From the NCBI GenBank assembly GCA_030849945.1, contig JAVDKK010000003.1:868001-932000 (forward strand): a stretch of 64,000 nt of DNA, written 5' to 3'. A program made the translations under genes and the position numbers. The stretch is from Schauerella fraxinea. GTDB taxonomy: Bacteria; Pseudomonadota; Gammaproteobacteria; Burkholderiales; Burkholderiaceae_B. Shown in pieces: positions 35,677 to 44,104 of this stretch (within the stretch, counting starts at the first letter, position 1; every line of letters begins with the position of its first letter). The notes under the pieces were generated by a model. The model did no database searches. It was not told the DNA's origin and saw nothing but the letters and a program-made list of their open reading frames with translations.

Positions 35677-36474
35677 ATGAATTCCCCCATCGACCCTGCT
35701 TTGGTCATGCCCGATGTACAGAGTTCGCAAGACACTCGGCACATCCCGATTCAACGCGTGGGTATTCGCGGCGTGCGTCATCCGATGCTCGTGCAAGCGG
35801 GTGACGGCTCGGCGCAGCCGACGGTCGCTAACTGGACGTTGACCGTGGCGCTGCCCGCCGAAGAGAAGGGCACGCACATGTCGCGTTTCATCGCGCTGCT
35901 CGAGAAGCACCGTTCGGTGCCGATGACGCCGGCGCTGTTCAGCGGTATGGCGCGCGAAATGTTGCCGCTGCTGCATGCTGAGCGTGGCGACCTGACGGCG
36001 GCGTTCCCGTACTTCGTCAACAAGTCTGCGCCGGTGTCCGGTGTGCAGAGCTTGCTCGACTATGAAGTGCAGTGGATCGCCCGTGCCGTGGGCGAATCGG
36101 TGGAGTTCGAACTGGTGGTTCAGGTGCCGGTGACGAGCCTGTGCCCCTGTTCCAAGGCGATTTCCGAGTATGGCGCGCACAACCAACGCTCGCACGTGAC
36201 GGTCTTTGCCGTGACGACCGAGTCGGTGGACATGGAAGGCATCATTCGCGCCGTCGAGCAGGAAGCATCGTGCGAGTTGTGGGGGTTGCTCAAGCGCCCT
36301 GACGAGAAATTCGTGACCGAACGCGCCTACGACAATCCGAAGTTCGTCGAGGATCTGGTGCGCGACGTGGCGGCCCGGATCGGCGCATTGCCCGGTGTGG
36401 CGCGCTATCGCATCGAAGCCGAAAACTTCGAGTCGATCCACAATCACTCGGCTTACGCGGTCGTCGAAGGCTGA
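35677..36474 (+). CDS. folE2: GTP cyclohydrolase FolE2 (type IB)
   Basis: The 265-residue protein is the alternative GTP cyclohydrolase I, making 7,8-dihydroneopterin triphosphate for folate. The conserved cysteine region SLCPCSKAIS holds C156 and C158; a C-terminal NFESIHNHSAYA motif completes the site. FolE2 enzymes can work with metals other than zinc and are often used under zinc limitation, though no Zur box was identified here. It follows dxs after about 155 bases and ends at a strong hairpin. Confidence 0.95.
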   Translation: MNSPIDPALVMPDVQSSQDTRHIPIQRVGIRGVRHPMLVQAGDGSAQPTVANWTLTVALPAEEKGTHMSRFIALLEKHRSVPMTPALFSGMAREMLPLLHAERGDLTAAFPYFVNKSAPVSGVQSLLDYEVQWIARAVGESVEFELVVQVPVTSLCPCSKAISEYGAHNQRSHVTVFAVTTESVDMEGIIRAVEQEASCELWGLLKRPDEKFVTERAYDNPKFVEDLVRDVAARIGALPGVARYRIEAENFESIHNHSAYAVVEG

Positions 36475-36496
36475 CGCGCGCGTGCGGGTGATTGAC

Positions 36497-36525
36497 GGGC
36501 CGGCGTTCCTCAGGGACGTCGGCCC
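36497..36525 (+). terminator. Hairpin after folE2, probable terminator
   Basis: A 13-bp stem (36497-36509 with 36513-36525, two G-T pairs) and a 3-base loop lie 22 bases past the folE2 stop. The following bases contain only a short T run a few bases later, so termination may be partial. Confidence 0.6.
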
Positions 36526-36758
36526 GATGTGCTTTAAGTCGTCGGAGGGTGCTTACCGCCTGCTGCCTGTAGGCACCAGGCGACGCCCGAGGCCACGCAA
36601 ACAAGCACGGCGCACGTTCGCATCACGTGGGCGTTGCGTTTTCCAGCCAGTACAGCGATAATCGAAGGCTTTCTTGCTCGATCTGCCAGAGGTTTTTTGG
36701 CCGACGGGCTGTTTTGCTGGTGGGCACACCGGTGAAATATCCTCAAGGAGTATTATCC

Positions 36759-37136
36759 ATGCGCCACTACGAAGTAGTGTTTATCGTTCATCCCGATCAA
36801 AGCGAGCAAGTGCCCGCCATGATCGAACGCTACCAGACCCTCGTGACCGGCCAAGGTGGCTCGGTTCATCGTCTGGAAGACTGGGGCCGTCGTCAACTGG
36901 CCTATCCGATCCAGAAACTCGTCAAGGCTCACTATGTGTGCTTGAACATCGAGTGCGGCCAAGGCACGCTCGACGAGCTCGAACACTCGTTCCGCTACAA
37001 CGACGCCGTGTTGCGCCACCTGGTTATCAAGACCAAGAAGGCTCAAGCCACCCCGTCGTTGATGATGAAGTCGGTCGAACGCGAAGAAGCGCGCAAGGCC
37101 TCGTCGGAAGCTACGGCTGCTCCGGCGGCTGAGTAA
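36759..37136 (+). CDS. rpsF: 30S ribosomal protein S6
   Basis: The 125-residue protein begins MRHYEVVFIVHPDQSEQVPAM and shows the S6 fold signature GRRQLAYPIQK near residue 44, with an Ala/Glu-rich C-terminal tail. It binds S18 on the small subunit. ATG at 36759 is preceded by AAGGAG. It heads the rpsF-priB-rpsR-rplI operon. A small hairpin in the leader, at about 36717-36732, ends in CCGG and could be part of an S6:S18 feedback site, which is unproven. Confidence 0.97.
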   Translation: MRHYEVVFIVHPDQSEQVPAMIERYQTLVTGQGGSVHRLEDWGRRQLAYPIQKLVKAHYVCLNIECGQGTLDELEHSFRYNDAVLRHLVIKTKKAQATPSLMMKSVEREEARKASSEATAAPAAE

Positions 37137-37151
37137 TCGGAAGCTGTCGTT

Positions 37152-37487
37152 ATGGCAGCGGGTTTGCCCGTCAACCGGTTGTTGATGACTGTGCAGGTAC
37201 TCGAAAGAGAGCCGCTACGTCACACTCCCGCAGGGTTGCCCGCATTGGAATTGTTGTTCAGCCACACCGCTGAAGTCGTCGAAGCCGGTTTGCCGCGCCG
37301 CGTCGATCTCACGATTGGGGCGATTGCGCTAGGTGATCTGGCACTGTTGCTGGTGGATACACCACTGGGTACGGTGCTCGATGTCGAGGGTTTCCTCGCT
37401 CCGGTGCGCAAGGATTCCGCCAAGCTGCGCATGCACTTGCAAAAGGCAAACGCGGTCGGTGGAGGCAACGATCCCCTGGTGGCTTGA
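37152..37487 (+). CDS. priB: Primosomal replication protein N (PriB)
   Basis: The 111-residue single-stranded-DNA-binding OB-fold protein takes part in replication restart with PriA. It begins with an N-terminal NRLLMTVQVLEREPLRHTPAG strand pair and a GLPALELLF segment typical of PriB. Its location between rpsF and rpsR, 15 bases after rpsF, is the classic arrangement in beta- and gammaproteobacteria. Confidence 0.92.
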   Translation: MAAGLPVNRLLMTVQVLEREPLRHTPAGLPALELLFSHTAEVVEAGLPRRVDLTIGAIALGDLALLLVDTPLGTVLDVEGFLAPVRKDSAKLRMHLQKANAVGGGNDPLVA

Positions 37488-37628
37488 GGCTCAGGCCTTC
37501 GGTACTGCAAAACGACAACGATTCGGCGCGACGCATCACCAAGCAGATACAAGCGGGACGGTTCGCCGTCCTAACGAATTCGGATAGATGACGGATCGAA
37601 AGATCCGAAGCAAACAAAGAGGCACATC

Positions 37629-37901
37629 ATGGCTTTCTTCGGAAAACGCAAAGAAAAACGCAAATTCGCGCAGCAGAACCCGCTGTTCAAGCGTCGTAAG
37701 TTCTGCCGCTTCACCGCCGCCGGCGTCGAAGAGATCGATTACAAGGATCTCGATACGCTGCGCGACTTCGTGCAAGAAAACGGCAAGATCATCCCCGCCC
37801 GTTTGACCGGCACCAAGGCTCACTACCAACGTCAACTGGATACCGCCATCAAGCGTGCGCGTTTCCTGGCGTTGTTGCCTTACACCGACAACCACAACTG
37901 A
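37629..37901 (+). CDS. rpsR: 30S ribosomal protein S18
   Basis: This 90-residue protein contains the S18 core KRRKFCRFTAAGVEEIDYKD and the C-terminal RQLDTAIKRARFLALLPYT. The single cysteine of CRF leaves it unable to form the four-cysteine zinc site of some S18 paralogues. It follows priB by 141 bases, which hold no recognised gene, and precedes rplI by 14 bases. Confidence 0.97.
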   Translation: MAFFGKRKEKRKFAQQNPLFKRRKFCRFTAAGVEEIDYKDLDTLRDFVQENGKIIPARLTGTKAHYQRQLDTAIKRARFLALLPYTDNHN

Positions 37902-37915
37902 TCCGGGAGATCGAT

Positions 37916-38371
37916 ATGCAAATTATCCTGCTCGAAAAAGTCGTTAACCTGGGCAACCTGGGTGAAGTCGTTCGCGTGCGTGACGGTTACGCTCGCAATT
38001 TCCTGATTCCCCAACGCAAGGCCCGTCGTGCGACGGAAGCTGCATTGAAGGAATTCGAAGCTCGCCGCGCCGAACTCGAAAAAGTCCAAGCTGAAAAGCT
38101 GGCTGCTTCGCAATCGGTTGGTGAGAAGCTCAACGGCTTCAAGCTGACGATCTCGCAAAAAGCCGGCGTCGACGGCCGTCTGTTCGGTTCGGTCACGAAC
38201 ATGGACATCGCTGCCGAACTGCGCAAGCAAGGCTTCGATACGGTTGAAAAATCGCAAGTGCAACTGCCCAACGGCGCGATCAAGACCGTTGGTGAGTACC
38301 CCGTCCAAGTCCAACTGCACGCTGACGTTCTGTCGGACGTGACCGTTGTGGTTCAGGGCGAAATGTCGTAA
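37916..38371 (+). CDS. rplI: 50S ribosomal protein L9
   Basis: The 151-residue protein begins MQIILLEKVVNLGNLGEVV and has the N-terminal RNA-binding domain signature RDGYARNFLIP, a long charged connecting helix (about 41-75) and the C-terminal domain. Length is standard. It ends the ribosomal operon, followed by a strong terminator. Confidence 0.97.
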   Translation: MQIILLEKVVNLGNLGEVVRVRDGYARNFLIPQRKARRATEAALKEFEARRAELEKVQAEKLAASQSVGEKLNGFKLTISQKAGVDGRLFGSVTNMDIAAELRKQGFDTVEKSQVQLPNGAIKTVGEYPVQVQLHADVLSDVTVVVQGEMS

Positions 38372-38407
38372 GACTTAAAGGCACAAGCCTTTAACCGCTT
38401 GCGGTAC

Positions 38408-38437
38408 AAAAAAGCCGGTCTGTGTGCCGGCTTTTTT
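38408..38437 (+). terminator. Rho-independent terminator after rplI
   Basis: An A-rich stem AAAAAGCCGG pairs with CCGGCTTTTT around an 8-base loop and ends in a run of Ts. It lies about 37 bases after the rplI stop. The symmetric A and T tracts would allow bidirectional use, but only the plus strand has a gene ending here. A smaller AAAGGC/GCCTTT hairpin precedes it at about 38378-38393. Confidence 0.92.
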
Positions 38438-38480
38438 CATTTGTGCATCTATTAGATCTGTTCGTCTATTAGGAAACGTC

Positions 38481-39317
38481 GTGACCGATACGCCGCATCA
38501 TCGCACCGCGCCGCCCAACCTCGAAGCGCATCTTCAGGCCATGGACCCGGCACGTGAACCCGGCGTACGCTGGCTCGAGATCGATGGTGTGCCGTGCATC
38601 GTCAAACGCCGCCGCCCCAGCGTGGCGCGTGGGTTGAGTTATGCGATTCGCTATGTGCGCGCGTTTGCGATCGGTGTCACGTGCAAGATCGCGCTGGGCG
38701 AGTTTCCGTCGCCCAATCTGCTGTTGCGCAATGGGTTGTCATATGAGGCCGAGCGGCTGAAGTTTCTGTCGCAGGCCGGATGTGCCGTGCCCAATATCTG
38801 GTTTGAGGGTCCTGGTGTGCTGGCCCTCGAATATGTGGGCGATAATGTGGCGCTGCTCTTGCGCGCCGCGCCGCAGCCGGAACGCTTGCGATTGGCGCGC
38901 GCCCTGGCCGAGGATCTTGCGGCGTTTCACGCGCGTGGCTTTTGGCATGGTGGCGCTCAGGTTCGCAATCAGACGATGCGCGATGGCGAGCTGTGGCGCA
39001 TCGACTTCGAAGAAAACATTGGCGGCGCGTTGTCGTTGCCGTTGTCGCAAGCCTACGACGTGTTCCAACTGTTATCGTCCCTGATGGCGATGCGCCATGT
39101 GTCCGACGCCGATATGCGTGAGATTGGACCGGTCGTGCTCGAAAGCTATTTCGCCCGGCATCCCGATGCCGCCGTGCGCGCGCAACTCACGCGTTTTGGC
39201 CAGATGGTGTGCCGTATCACGGATGCGCTGCGGCCCATGCTGGGCCGCGTCGAATGGCGCGACGTGAAGGGCTTTTACCGTGTTGCCGACACCTTACGTT
39301 TACTATTGAAATCATGA
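38481..39317 (+). CDS. Kinase-like protein (RIO/BUD32-type fold)
   Basis: The 278-residue cytoplasmic protein has features of atypical protein kinases: a segment EAERLKFLSQAGCAVPNIWFE near residue 90, a catalytic-loop-like HGGAQVRNQ near residue 158 and IDFEEN near residue 173 in place of DFG. It therefore resembles BUD32, RIO or lipopolysaccharide-kinase-type folds. The substrate is unknown. GTG at 38481 follows AGGAA at 38471-38475. Its stop overlaps the dnaB start as ATGA, so it is coupled to the replicative helicase gene. Confidence 0.75.
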   Translation: MTDTPHHRTAPPNLEAHLQAMDPAREPGVRWLEIDGVPCIVKRRRPSVARGLSYAIRYVRAFAIGVTCKIALGEFPSPNLLLRNGLSYEAERLKFLSQAGCAVPNIWFEGPGVLALEYVGDNVALLLRAAPQPERLRLARALAEDLAAFHARGFWHGGAQVRNQTMRDGELWRIDFEENIGGALSLPLSQAYDVFQLLSSLMAMRHVSDADMREIGPVVLESYFARHPDAAVRAQLTRFGQMVCRITDALRPMLGRVEWRDVKGFYRVADTLRLLLKS

Positions 39318-40687
39318 ACGCCGCTGCCGACTCCCCCCTCGAATATCTGCGGGTACCCCCGCATTCGGTTGAAGCCGAACAGTCCGTCCTGGGCGGCTTG
39401 CTGCTGGACAACTCGGCGTGGGACAAGATCGCCGATGTGCTGTTGGAAGAAGACTTCTATCGCCACGATCATCGCCTGATCTGGAACCACATCGCGCGCC
39501 TGATCGGCTTGTCGCGTCCTGCCGATGTGATCACCGTCAACGAGTCGCTCAGCATGGGCGGCAAGCTGGAAGAAACCGGCGGCTTGACCTACTTGAATGC
39601 GTTGGCGCACAACACGCCATCGGCCGCAAACATTCGGCGCTACGCCGAGATCGTTCGCGAGCGCTCCACGCTGCGCAAGCTGGTGTCGATCGCCGACGAT
39701 ATCTCTTCGGCCGCACTCAATCCGCAAGGCAAGGAAGCTCGTCAAATCCTGGACGAGGCCGAAACCCAGGTGTTCAAGATTGCGCAGGAAGGCGCGCGCG
39801 GCACCCAAGGTTTCCAGGTGATTCAGCCGCTGCTTACCCAGGTGGTCGAGCGGATCGATGAGCTGTATCACCGCGACAGCACTTCAGATGTGACGGGCGT
39901 GCCCACGGGCTTTGCCGATCTGGACAAGATGACGTCGGGCCTGCAGGCCGGTGACCTGGTGATCGTGGCTGGGCGGCCGTCGATGGGTAAGACGTCGTTC
40001 TCGATGAACATCGGCGAACATGTCGCTATCGAGCAGGGCTTGCCGGTCGCTGTGTTCTCCATGGAAATGGGCGCGGTTCAGTTGGCGATGCGGATGCTGG
40101 GTTCGGTTGGGATGCTGGATCAGCATCGCATGCGAACCGGCAAGTTGCTGCCGGAAGATTGGCCGCGCGTGACGCACGCCGTGCAGATGATGCAGGACGC
40201 GCAGTTGTACATCGACGAGACGCCGGCACTCACCTCCATGGAACTGCGCGCGCGTGCGCGGCGTCTGGCACGTCAGTGCGGGCAGCTTGGCCTCATCATC
40301 ATCGACTATATCCAGCTCATGTCCGGAAACTCGGGCGGCGAAAACCGTGCGACGGAAATTTCCGAAATCAGCCGGTCGCTCAAGGGTTTGGCCAAGGAGC
40401 TTGGCTGCCCGTTGATCGCACTCTCGCAGTTGAACCGCAGTTTGGAACAGCGGCCCAACAAGCGTCCCGTGATGAGCGATTTGCGCGAATCCGGCGCTAT
40501 CGAGCAGGATGCCGACGTGATCCTGTTTATTTATCGCGACGAGGTATACAACCCCGATTCGCCGGATAAAGGCACGGCCGAGATTATTATCGGCAAACAG
40601 CGTAACGGTCCGATCGGCACCGTGCGCATGACCTTCCAGGGCCAGAGCACACGCTTCCTGAATTTCACGCCGGGACAGACGTATTGA
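39314..40687 (+). CDS. dnaB: Replicative DNA helicase
   Basis: The 457-residue protein is DnaB, the hexameric fork helicase. The N-terminal helical domain starts PPHSVEAEQSVLGGLLLD. The RecA-like motor has Walker A GRPSMGKTSF near residue 220, Walker B in LIIIDYIQLMSG near residue 328 and the LSQLNRSLEQR segment near residue 374. No intein is present. It overlaps the upstream kinase-like gene by four bases and is followed by a degenerate tandem repeat and a terminator. Confidence 0.97.
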   Translation: MNAAADSPLEYLRVPPHSVEAEQSVLGGLLLDNSAWDKIADVLLEEDFYRHDHRLIWNHIARLIGLSRPADVITVNESLSMGGKLEETGGLTYLNALAHNTPSAANIRRYAEIVRERSTLRKLVSIADDISSAALNPQGKEARQILDEAETQVFKIAQEGARGTQGFQVIQPLLTQVVERIDELYHRDSTSDVTGVPTGFADLDKMTSGLQAGDLVIVAGRPSMGKTSFSMNIGEHVAIEQGLPVAVFSMEMGAVQLAMRMLGSVGMLDQHRMRTGKLLPEDWPRVTHAVQMMQDAQLYIDETPALTSMELRARARRLARQCGQLGLIIIDYIQLMSGNSGGENRATEISEISRSLKGLAKELGCPLIALSQLNRSLEQRPNKRPVMSDLRESGAIEQDADVILFIYRDEVYNPDSPDKGTAEIIIGKQRNGPIGTVRMTFQGQSTRFLNFTPGQTY

Positions 40688-40815
40688 TTGCAGCGTCGGG
40701 CTGAACTCGGTTGCAGGATCGGACTAAGTTTGAGTTGCGGCGTCGGGCTGAACCCAGTTGCAGCATCGGACTAGGTTCGAGTTGCAGCGTCGGGCTGAAC
40801 CTTATTGCAGGGTGG
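40688..40815. repeat. Degenerate tandem repeat, 23/24-bp unit, about 5.5 copies
   Basis: Starting one base after the dnaB stop, a 47-base unit occurs at 40688-40734 and 40735-40781 and partly at 40782-40815. Each unit splits into two related halves that begin TTGCAG and contain TCGGRCT, so the array can be read as five and a half copies of a 23/24-base motif. It is not part of any supported gene. Confidence 0.85.
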
Positions 40816-40883
40816 TGATAAGAGCAGTTGCCGCCTCGGGATGATCGGGTGGCGCTGCCGAGCGGGATAGGTTTGAAGGCAGA

Positions 40884-40916
40884 AAAAAAGCGGTGTCTGT
40901 TAAGACCCCGCTTTTT
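40884..40916. terminator. Bidirectional terminator between dnaB and the BASS gene
   Basis: AAAAAAGCGG and CCGCTTTTTT form the base of a hairpin closed by further pairs (GTCT with AGAC) around GTTA. A and T tracts on both sides suit the two convergent genes, dnaB (+) and the transporter (-). Confidence 0.9.
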
Positions 40917-40938
40917 TCTTTCCCGGCGAAGCAATCGC

Positions 40939-41934
40939 TCAGGCGTGTTCCAGATCCTCGGTGGGATCCACCGGTCGTTTCGCATAACGGGATGCCAGTA
41001 CCGAACACACCATCAACTGGATCTGATGGAACAGCATCAGGGGCAGCACGACGGCGCCTACGGCGCTGCCGGCAAACAGCACCTGTGCCATCGGCACGCC
41101 GCTCGCCAAGCTCTTCTTGGAGCCGCAGAACAGCAGCGTGATGCGGTCGGCCGTGTTGAACTTGAACAGCTTGCCCAGCAACAGGGAAATCAGCAGGGCA
41201 GCGGCCAGAATCACGACGCAGACCACGACCAGGCCCAGGATTGCCGGAATTGGCGTATCGCGCCACAGGCCGCCAGTGACGGCTTCGGAAAACGCCACGT
41301 AAACCACCAAGAGAATCGATCCTTGATCGACAAACTTGAGCATGGCCTTCTTGCGTTGCACCCAGGCACCGATCCAGCGGCGGGCAATTTGACCCAGCAC
41401 GAACGGCAGCAACAGTTGCAGCATGATCTTGCCGACGGCGTCGAACGAGATGTGCGCTTCGGCAGCCTGAGCGACCACCAGACCCACGAGCAGCGGGGTG
41501 ATGAAAATGCCGATCAAGCTGGAGGCCGATGCGCTGCACACGGCGGCGGGAATATTGCCGCGGGCCATGGACGTGAGCGCAATCGCCGATTGCACCGTGG
41601 CGGGCAGGCAGCACAGGAACATGACGCCGGTGTAGAGTTCAGGCGTGACAAGCGGCTGCAGCAGCGGTTTGAACGCCAGTCCGAGCATCGGAAACAGCAC
41701 GAACGTGACGGTAAAGATGGTCGTGTGCAAGCGCCAGTGCGTCGCGCCGGCCACAATCGCTTCGCGCGACAGGCGAGCGCCGTGCAGGAAGAACAGCAAC
41801 GCGACGGCCAGATTGGTTATCCACTGTACGACGACGAGCGCTTGGCCCTGGGCGGGGAAAAAGCTGGCCAGCGCAACGGCAGTCAGCAGGAACAGGATAA
41901 AGCGGTCGGGCAGAAGTCGTGACAGGCGTTTCAT
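40939..41934 (-). CDS. Bile acid:sodium symporter-like transporter (SBF-like)
   Basis: This 331-residue membrane protein has about ten transmembrane segments. It resembles the SBF-like subgroup (YfeH type), with HGARLSREAI near residue 53 and LCCLPATVQSAIALTSMARG near residue 108. The pattern differs from the BASS gene at 10.6 kb, so the two belong to separate subfamilies. The ATG at 41934 starts shortly before the first helix. The substrate is unknown. Confidence 0.88.
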   Translation of the reverse strand: MKRLSRLLPDRFILFLLTAVALASFFPAQGQALVVVQWITNLAVALLFFLHGARLSREAIVAGATHWRLHTTIFTVTFVLFPMLGLAFKPLLQPLVTPELYTGVMFLCCLPATVQSAIALTSMARGNIPAAVCSASASSLIGIFITPLLVGLVVAQAAEAHISFDAVGKIMLQLLLPFVLGQIARRWIGAWVQRKKAMLKFVDQGSILLVVYVAFSEAVTGGLWRDTPIPAILGLVVVCVVILAAALLISLLLGKLFKFNTADRITLLFCGSKKSLASGVPMAQVLFAGSAVGAVVLPLMLFHQIQLMVCSVLASRYAKRPVDPTEDLEHA

Positions 41935-42093
41935 GATGCAGAGTGAGCGATCAATAAAAAAGCGATCCAGGTCGATCGCTTGAGGACGAGGGGCATTGTA
42001 GTCCTGAAACAAACGGCCTAGCTGTCGAATAGCTGTCTGCGCAGATCGGTCGGCATTTGGCGTGGGTTGTATCGGCGTAAGGGGCCCGTGCCC

Positions 42094-43011
42094 TCAACCG
42101 CCGCGTTCCGCCCCGGTGCGATCGGCCAGGCTATTCCACAGATGCATCACCGCATAACTGCGCCACGGCCGCCAGGTATTCGTGCGCAGACGCTGCTGTG
42201 CGAGTGTGGTGGCCGTTGGGTCCAGCGCCAGCAGAATCTGTTTCAGCACCAGGTCACTTTCCAGCCAGGCATCCGGATCGCGCCAGGCCCGCATCGCAAC
42301 GTAGCCCACCGTCCAGGGGCCGATGCCGTGCAACGCCAGTAGTGCTTGCCGTAGTGGGGTCGTATCGGCCGGATGTGTCTCGATTGGTATTTCGCCACTG
42401 GCGACGACGCTGGCCACGTGCTGCAGCGTGGCGATTCGTTTGTAGGGCATGCCGAGCTTGTGCAGGTCGGCGGTGGCAACGGCTGACGGTGACGGAAAGC
42501 GCCAGCACTCGGAACCGTCGCTGAACGTGCCCAGCAACTCGCCAGCGCGCGTGACGACGCGTCCAATGACTGTGGTGGCGCCCTTGACGCTGACCTGTTG
42601 CCCGATGATGGCACGGACGATCAACTCGAAATTCGACCACGTGCCGGGCACACGCAAACCCGGCGCAGCCGTGATCATGCGTGCCAGGTCGGGATCGTGC
42701 GCCAGCCCCACGCGAATGGCCTCGGGATCGGCCGCGAGGTCGAACATGCGCACAAGTGCGGGCGCAAACGCGCTGATGTGGCGGCTCGCAGCCCCTTCGA
42801 CCGTCGCGACGAGGACGTGCCGCTGCGGATCGTCGTGCACGGTCATAATGCCGTCGTCGCCCAACCAGTGGATGCTGCGCGCGTAATGGGTATCGGTGAC
42901 CCGTTCGATGCCGAGCGTTTGATGCCCGGCAAAGAAGCGCAGCAGGCGCTGCCAATCGAACGGCGGCGTGTAGGGCAGTTCGAGTGTCTGGCGGGCAGGG
43001 AGGCTGTTCAG
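42094..43011 (-). CDS. alkA: DNA-3-methyladenine glycosylase II (AlkA)
   Basis: This is a base-excision glycosylase for alkylated purines, about 305 residues if translation starts at CTG 43011. An AlkA N-terminal domain begins LELPYTPPFDWQRLLRFFAG. The helix-hairpin-helix segment LLALHGIGPWTVGYVAMRAW is followed by WLESDLVLKQ, whose Asp aligns with the catalytic aspartate. No in-frame ATG, GTG or TTG precedes the N-terminal domain: the frame opens after a TGA at 43033-43035, inside pdxA. CTG at 43011, with GGGGA about nine bases upstream, is the best start. The first conventional start, TTG 42864, would remove about 49 residues of the domain. The gene follows pdxA directly. Confidence 0.85.
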   Translation of the reverse strand: MNSLPARQTLELPYTPPFDWQRLLRFFAGHQTLGIERVTDTHYARSIHWLGDDGIMTVHDDPQRHVLVATVEGAASRHISAFAPALVRMFDLAADPEAIRVGLAHDPDLARMITAAPGLRVPGTWSNFELIVRAIIGQQVSVKGATTVIGRVVTRAGELLGTFSDGSECWRFPSPSAVATADLHKLGMPYKRIATLQHVASVVASGEIPIETHPADTTPLRQALLALHGIGPWTVGYVAMRAWRDPDAWLESDLVLKQILLALDPTATTLAQQRLRTNTWRPWRSYAVMHLWNSLADRTGAERGG

Positions 43012-43024
43012 CGCGTGGTCCCCG

Positions 43025-44104
43025 TCAGGGCGTCATCTTCAACGCAAGATCGAACGCGGTTTTGAGCGATGCGGCATCGGCCACGCCGCGCCACGCAATA
43101 TCGAAGGCTGTGCCGTGGTCGACGCTCGTTCGCACGAAGGGCAAGCCCACAGTGACGTTGACCCCTTCGTCGATGCCGAGGTACTTCACGGGAATCAAGC
43201 CCTGATCGTGATACTGCGCCACGACGATGTCGAACTCGCCTTGGCGCGCGCGCATGAACACCGTGTCGCCCGGCCACGGGCCGCTGGCGTCGATGCCGAG
43301 CGTGCGCGCGTGCACGATCGCAGGTGCGATGATGTCGATATCTTCGCGGCCAAACTTACCGTTTTCACCGGCGTGCGGATTCAGGCCGGCGACCGCCACG
43401 CGCGGGGCGGCGATGCCCATCTGACGACAGGCCTTGTCTGCGAGCGCAATGGCGCGCACTTCGGCGTCGAACGTGATGCCCTTGATGACTTCCGTGAACG
43501 GCACATGAATGGTGACGAGCAGCACGCGCAGTACATCGTTGGCGAGCATCATGGCAAAGTCGGCGGTGTGCGTGCGCGCCGCGAGGATTTCGGTATGACC
43601 AGGAAAATCCACGCCGGCGGCGTGCATCGACGCCTTATTCAATGGCGCAGTCACAATGGCGCGCAGTTGCCCCGCACGGGCATCGTCGATCGCCTGGCAG
43701 ACAGCCTCGTAGCTGACAAGACCGGCCGAAGCGGCGACTTTGCCCGCCGGCAAGTCGGCCGGCAGCACCGGGCCGCATTGGATGACGCCGATGGCATCGG
43801 CGTCTTCGGGAAGTTCATGGGGCGTGGCGATCGGCACGACCGTGAGGCGAGCGCCCACCAGGGCGATCGCACGCCGCATCGCTGCGATGTCGCCATACAC
43901 GACCGCCGGTGCACCCAGACCTTCGGCGAAGCACTTGACGACGATTTCCGGCCCAATGCCCGCCGCGTCGCCCATGGTGATCCCGAGCGGCAAGCCGTTG
44001 GGTCGTGCGGGCAGGGTGGCTGGCGGTCCTGACGGCACCGCGCCGCCACGCACCGCACTTCCAGATGCCGCGTTTTGCCCGATGGCGTTGGCGTTAGAGG
44101 ACAT
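43025..44104 (-). CDS. pdxA: 4-hydroxythreonine-4-phosphate dehydrogenase
   Basis: The 359-residue enzyme of pyridoxal phosphate synthesis oxidises 4-phosphohydroxy-L-threonine. It shows GITMGDAAGIGPEI near residue 40, the metal ligands in FPGHTEIL and the C-terminal YHDQGLIPVKY with DHGTAFDIA. A Gly/Ala/Ser-rich N-terminal extension of about 35 residues is unusual. ATG at 44104 overlaps the end of phoH by 11 bases. PdxA-like proteins also act in aromatic degradation, but the housekeeping role is more likely here. Confidence 0.88.
   Translation of the reverse strand: MSSNANAIGQNAASGSAVRGGAVPSGPPATLPARPNGLPLGITMGDAAGIGPEIVVKCFAEGLGAPAVVYGDIAAMRRAIALVGARLTVVPIATPHELPEDADAIGVIQCGPVLPADLPAGKVAASAGLVSYEAVCQAIDDARAGQLRAIVTAPLNKASMHAAGVDFPGHTEILAARTHTADFAMMLANDVLRVLLVTIHVPFTEVIKGITFDAEVRAIALADKACRQMGIAAPRVAVAGLNPHAGENGKFGREDIDIIAPAIVHARTLGIDASGPWPGDTVFMRARQGEFDIVVAQYHDQGLIPVKYLGIDEGVNVTVGLPFVRTSVDHGTAFDIAWRGVADAASLKTAFDLALKMTP

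Noticed and set aside
40688..40815. CRISPR-like array after dnaB
   Set aside because: The units are contiguous with no unique spacers, the copies are degenerate, and no cas genes are present.
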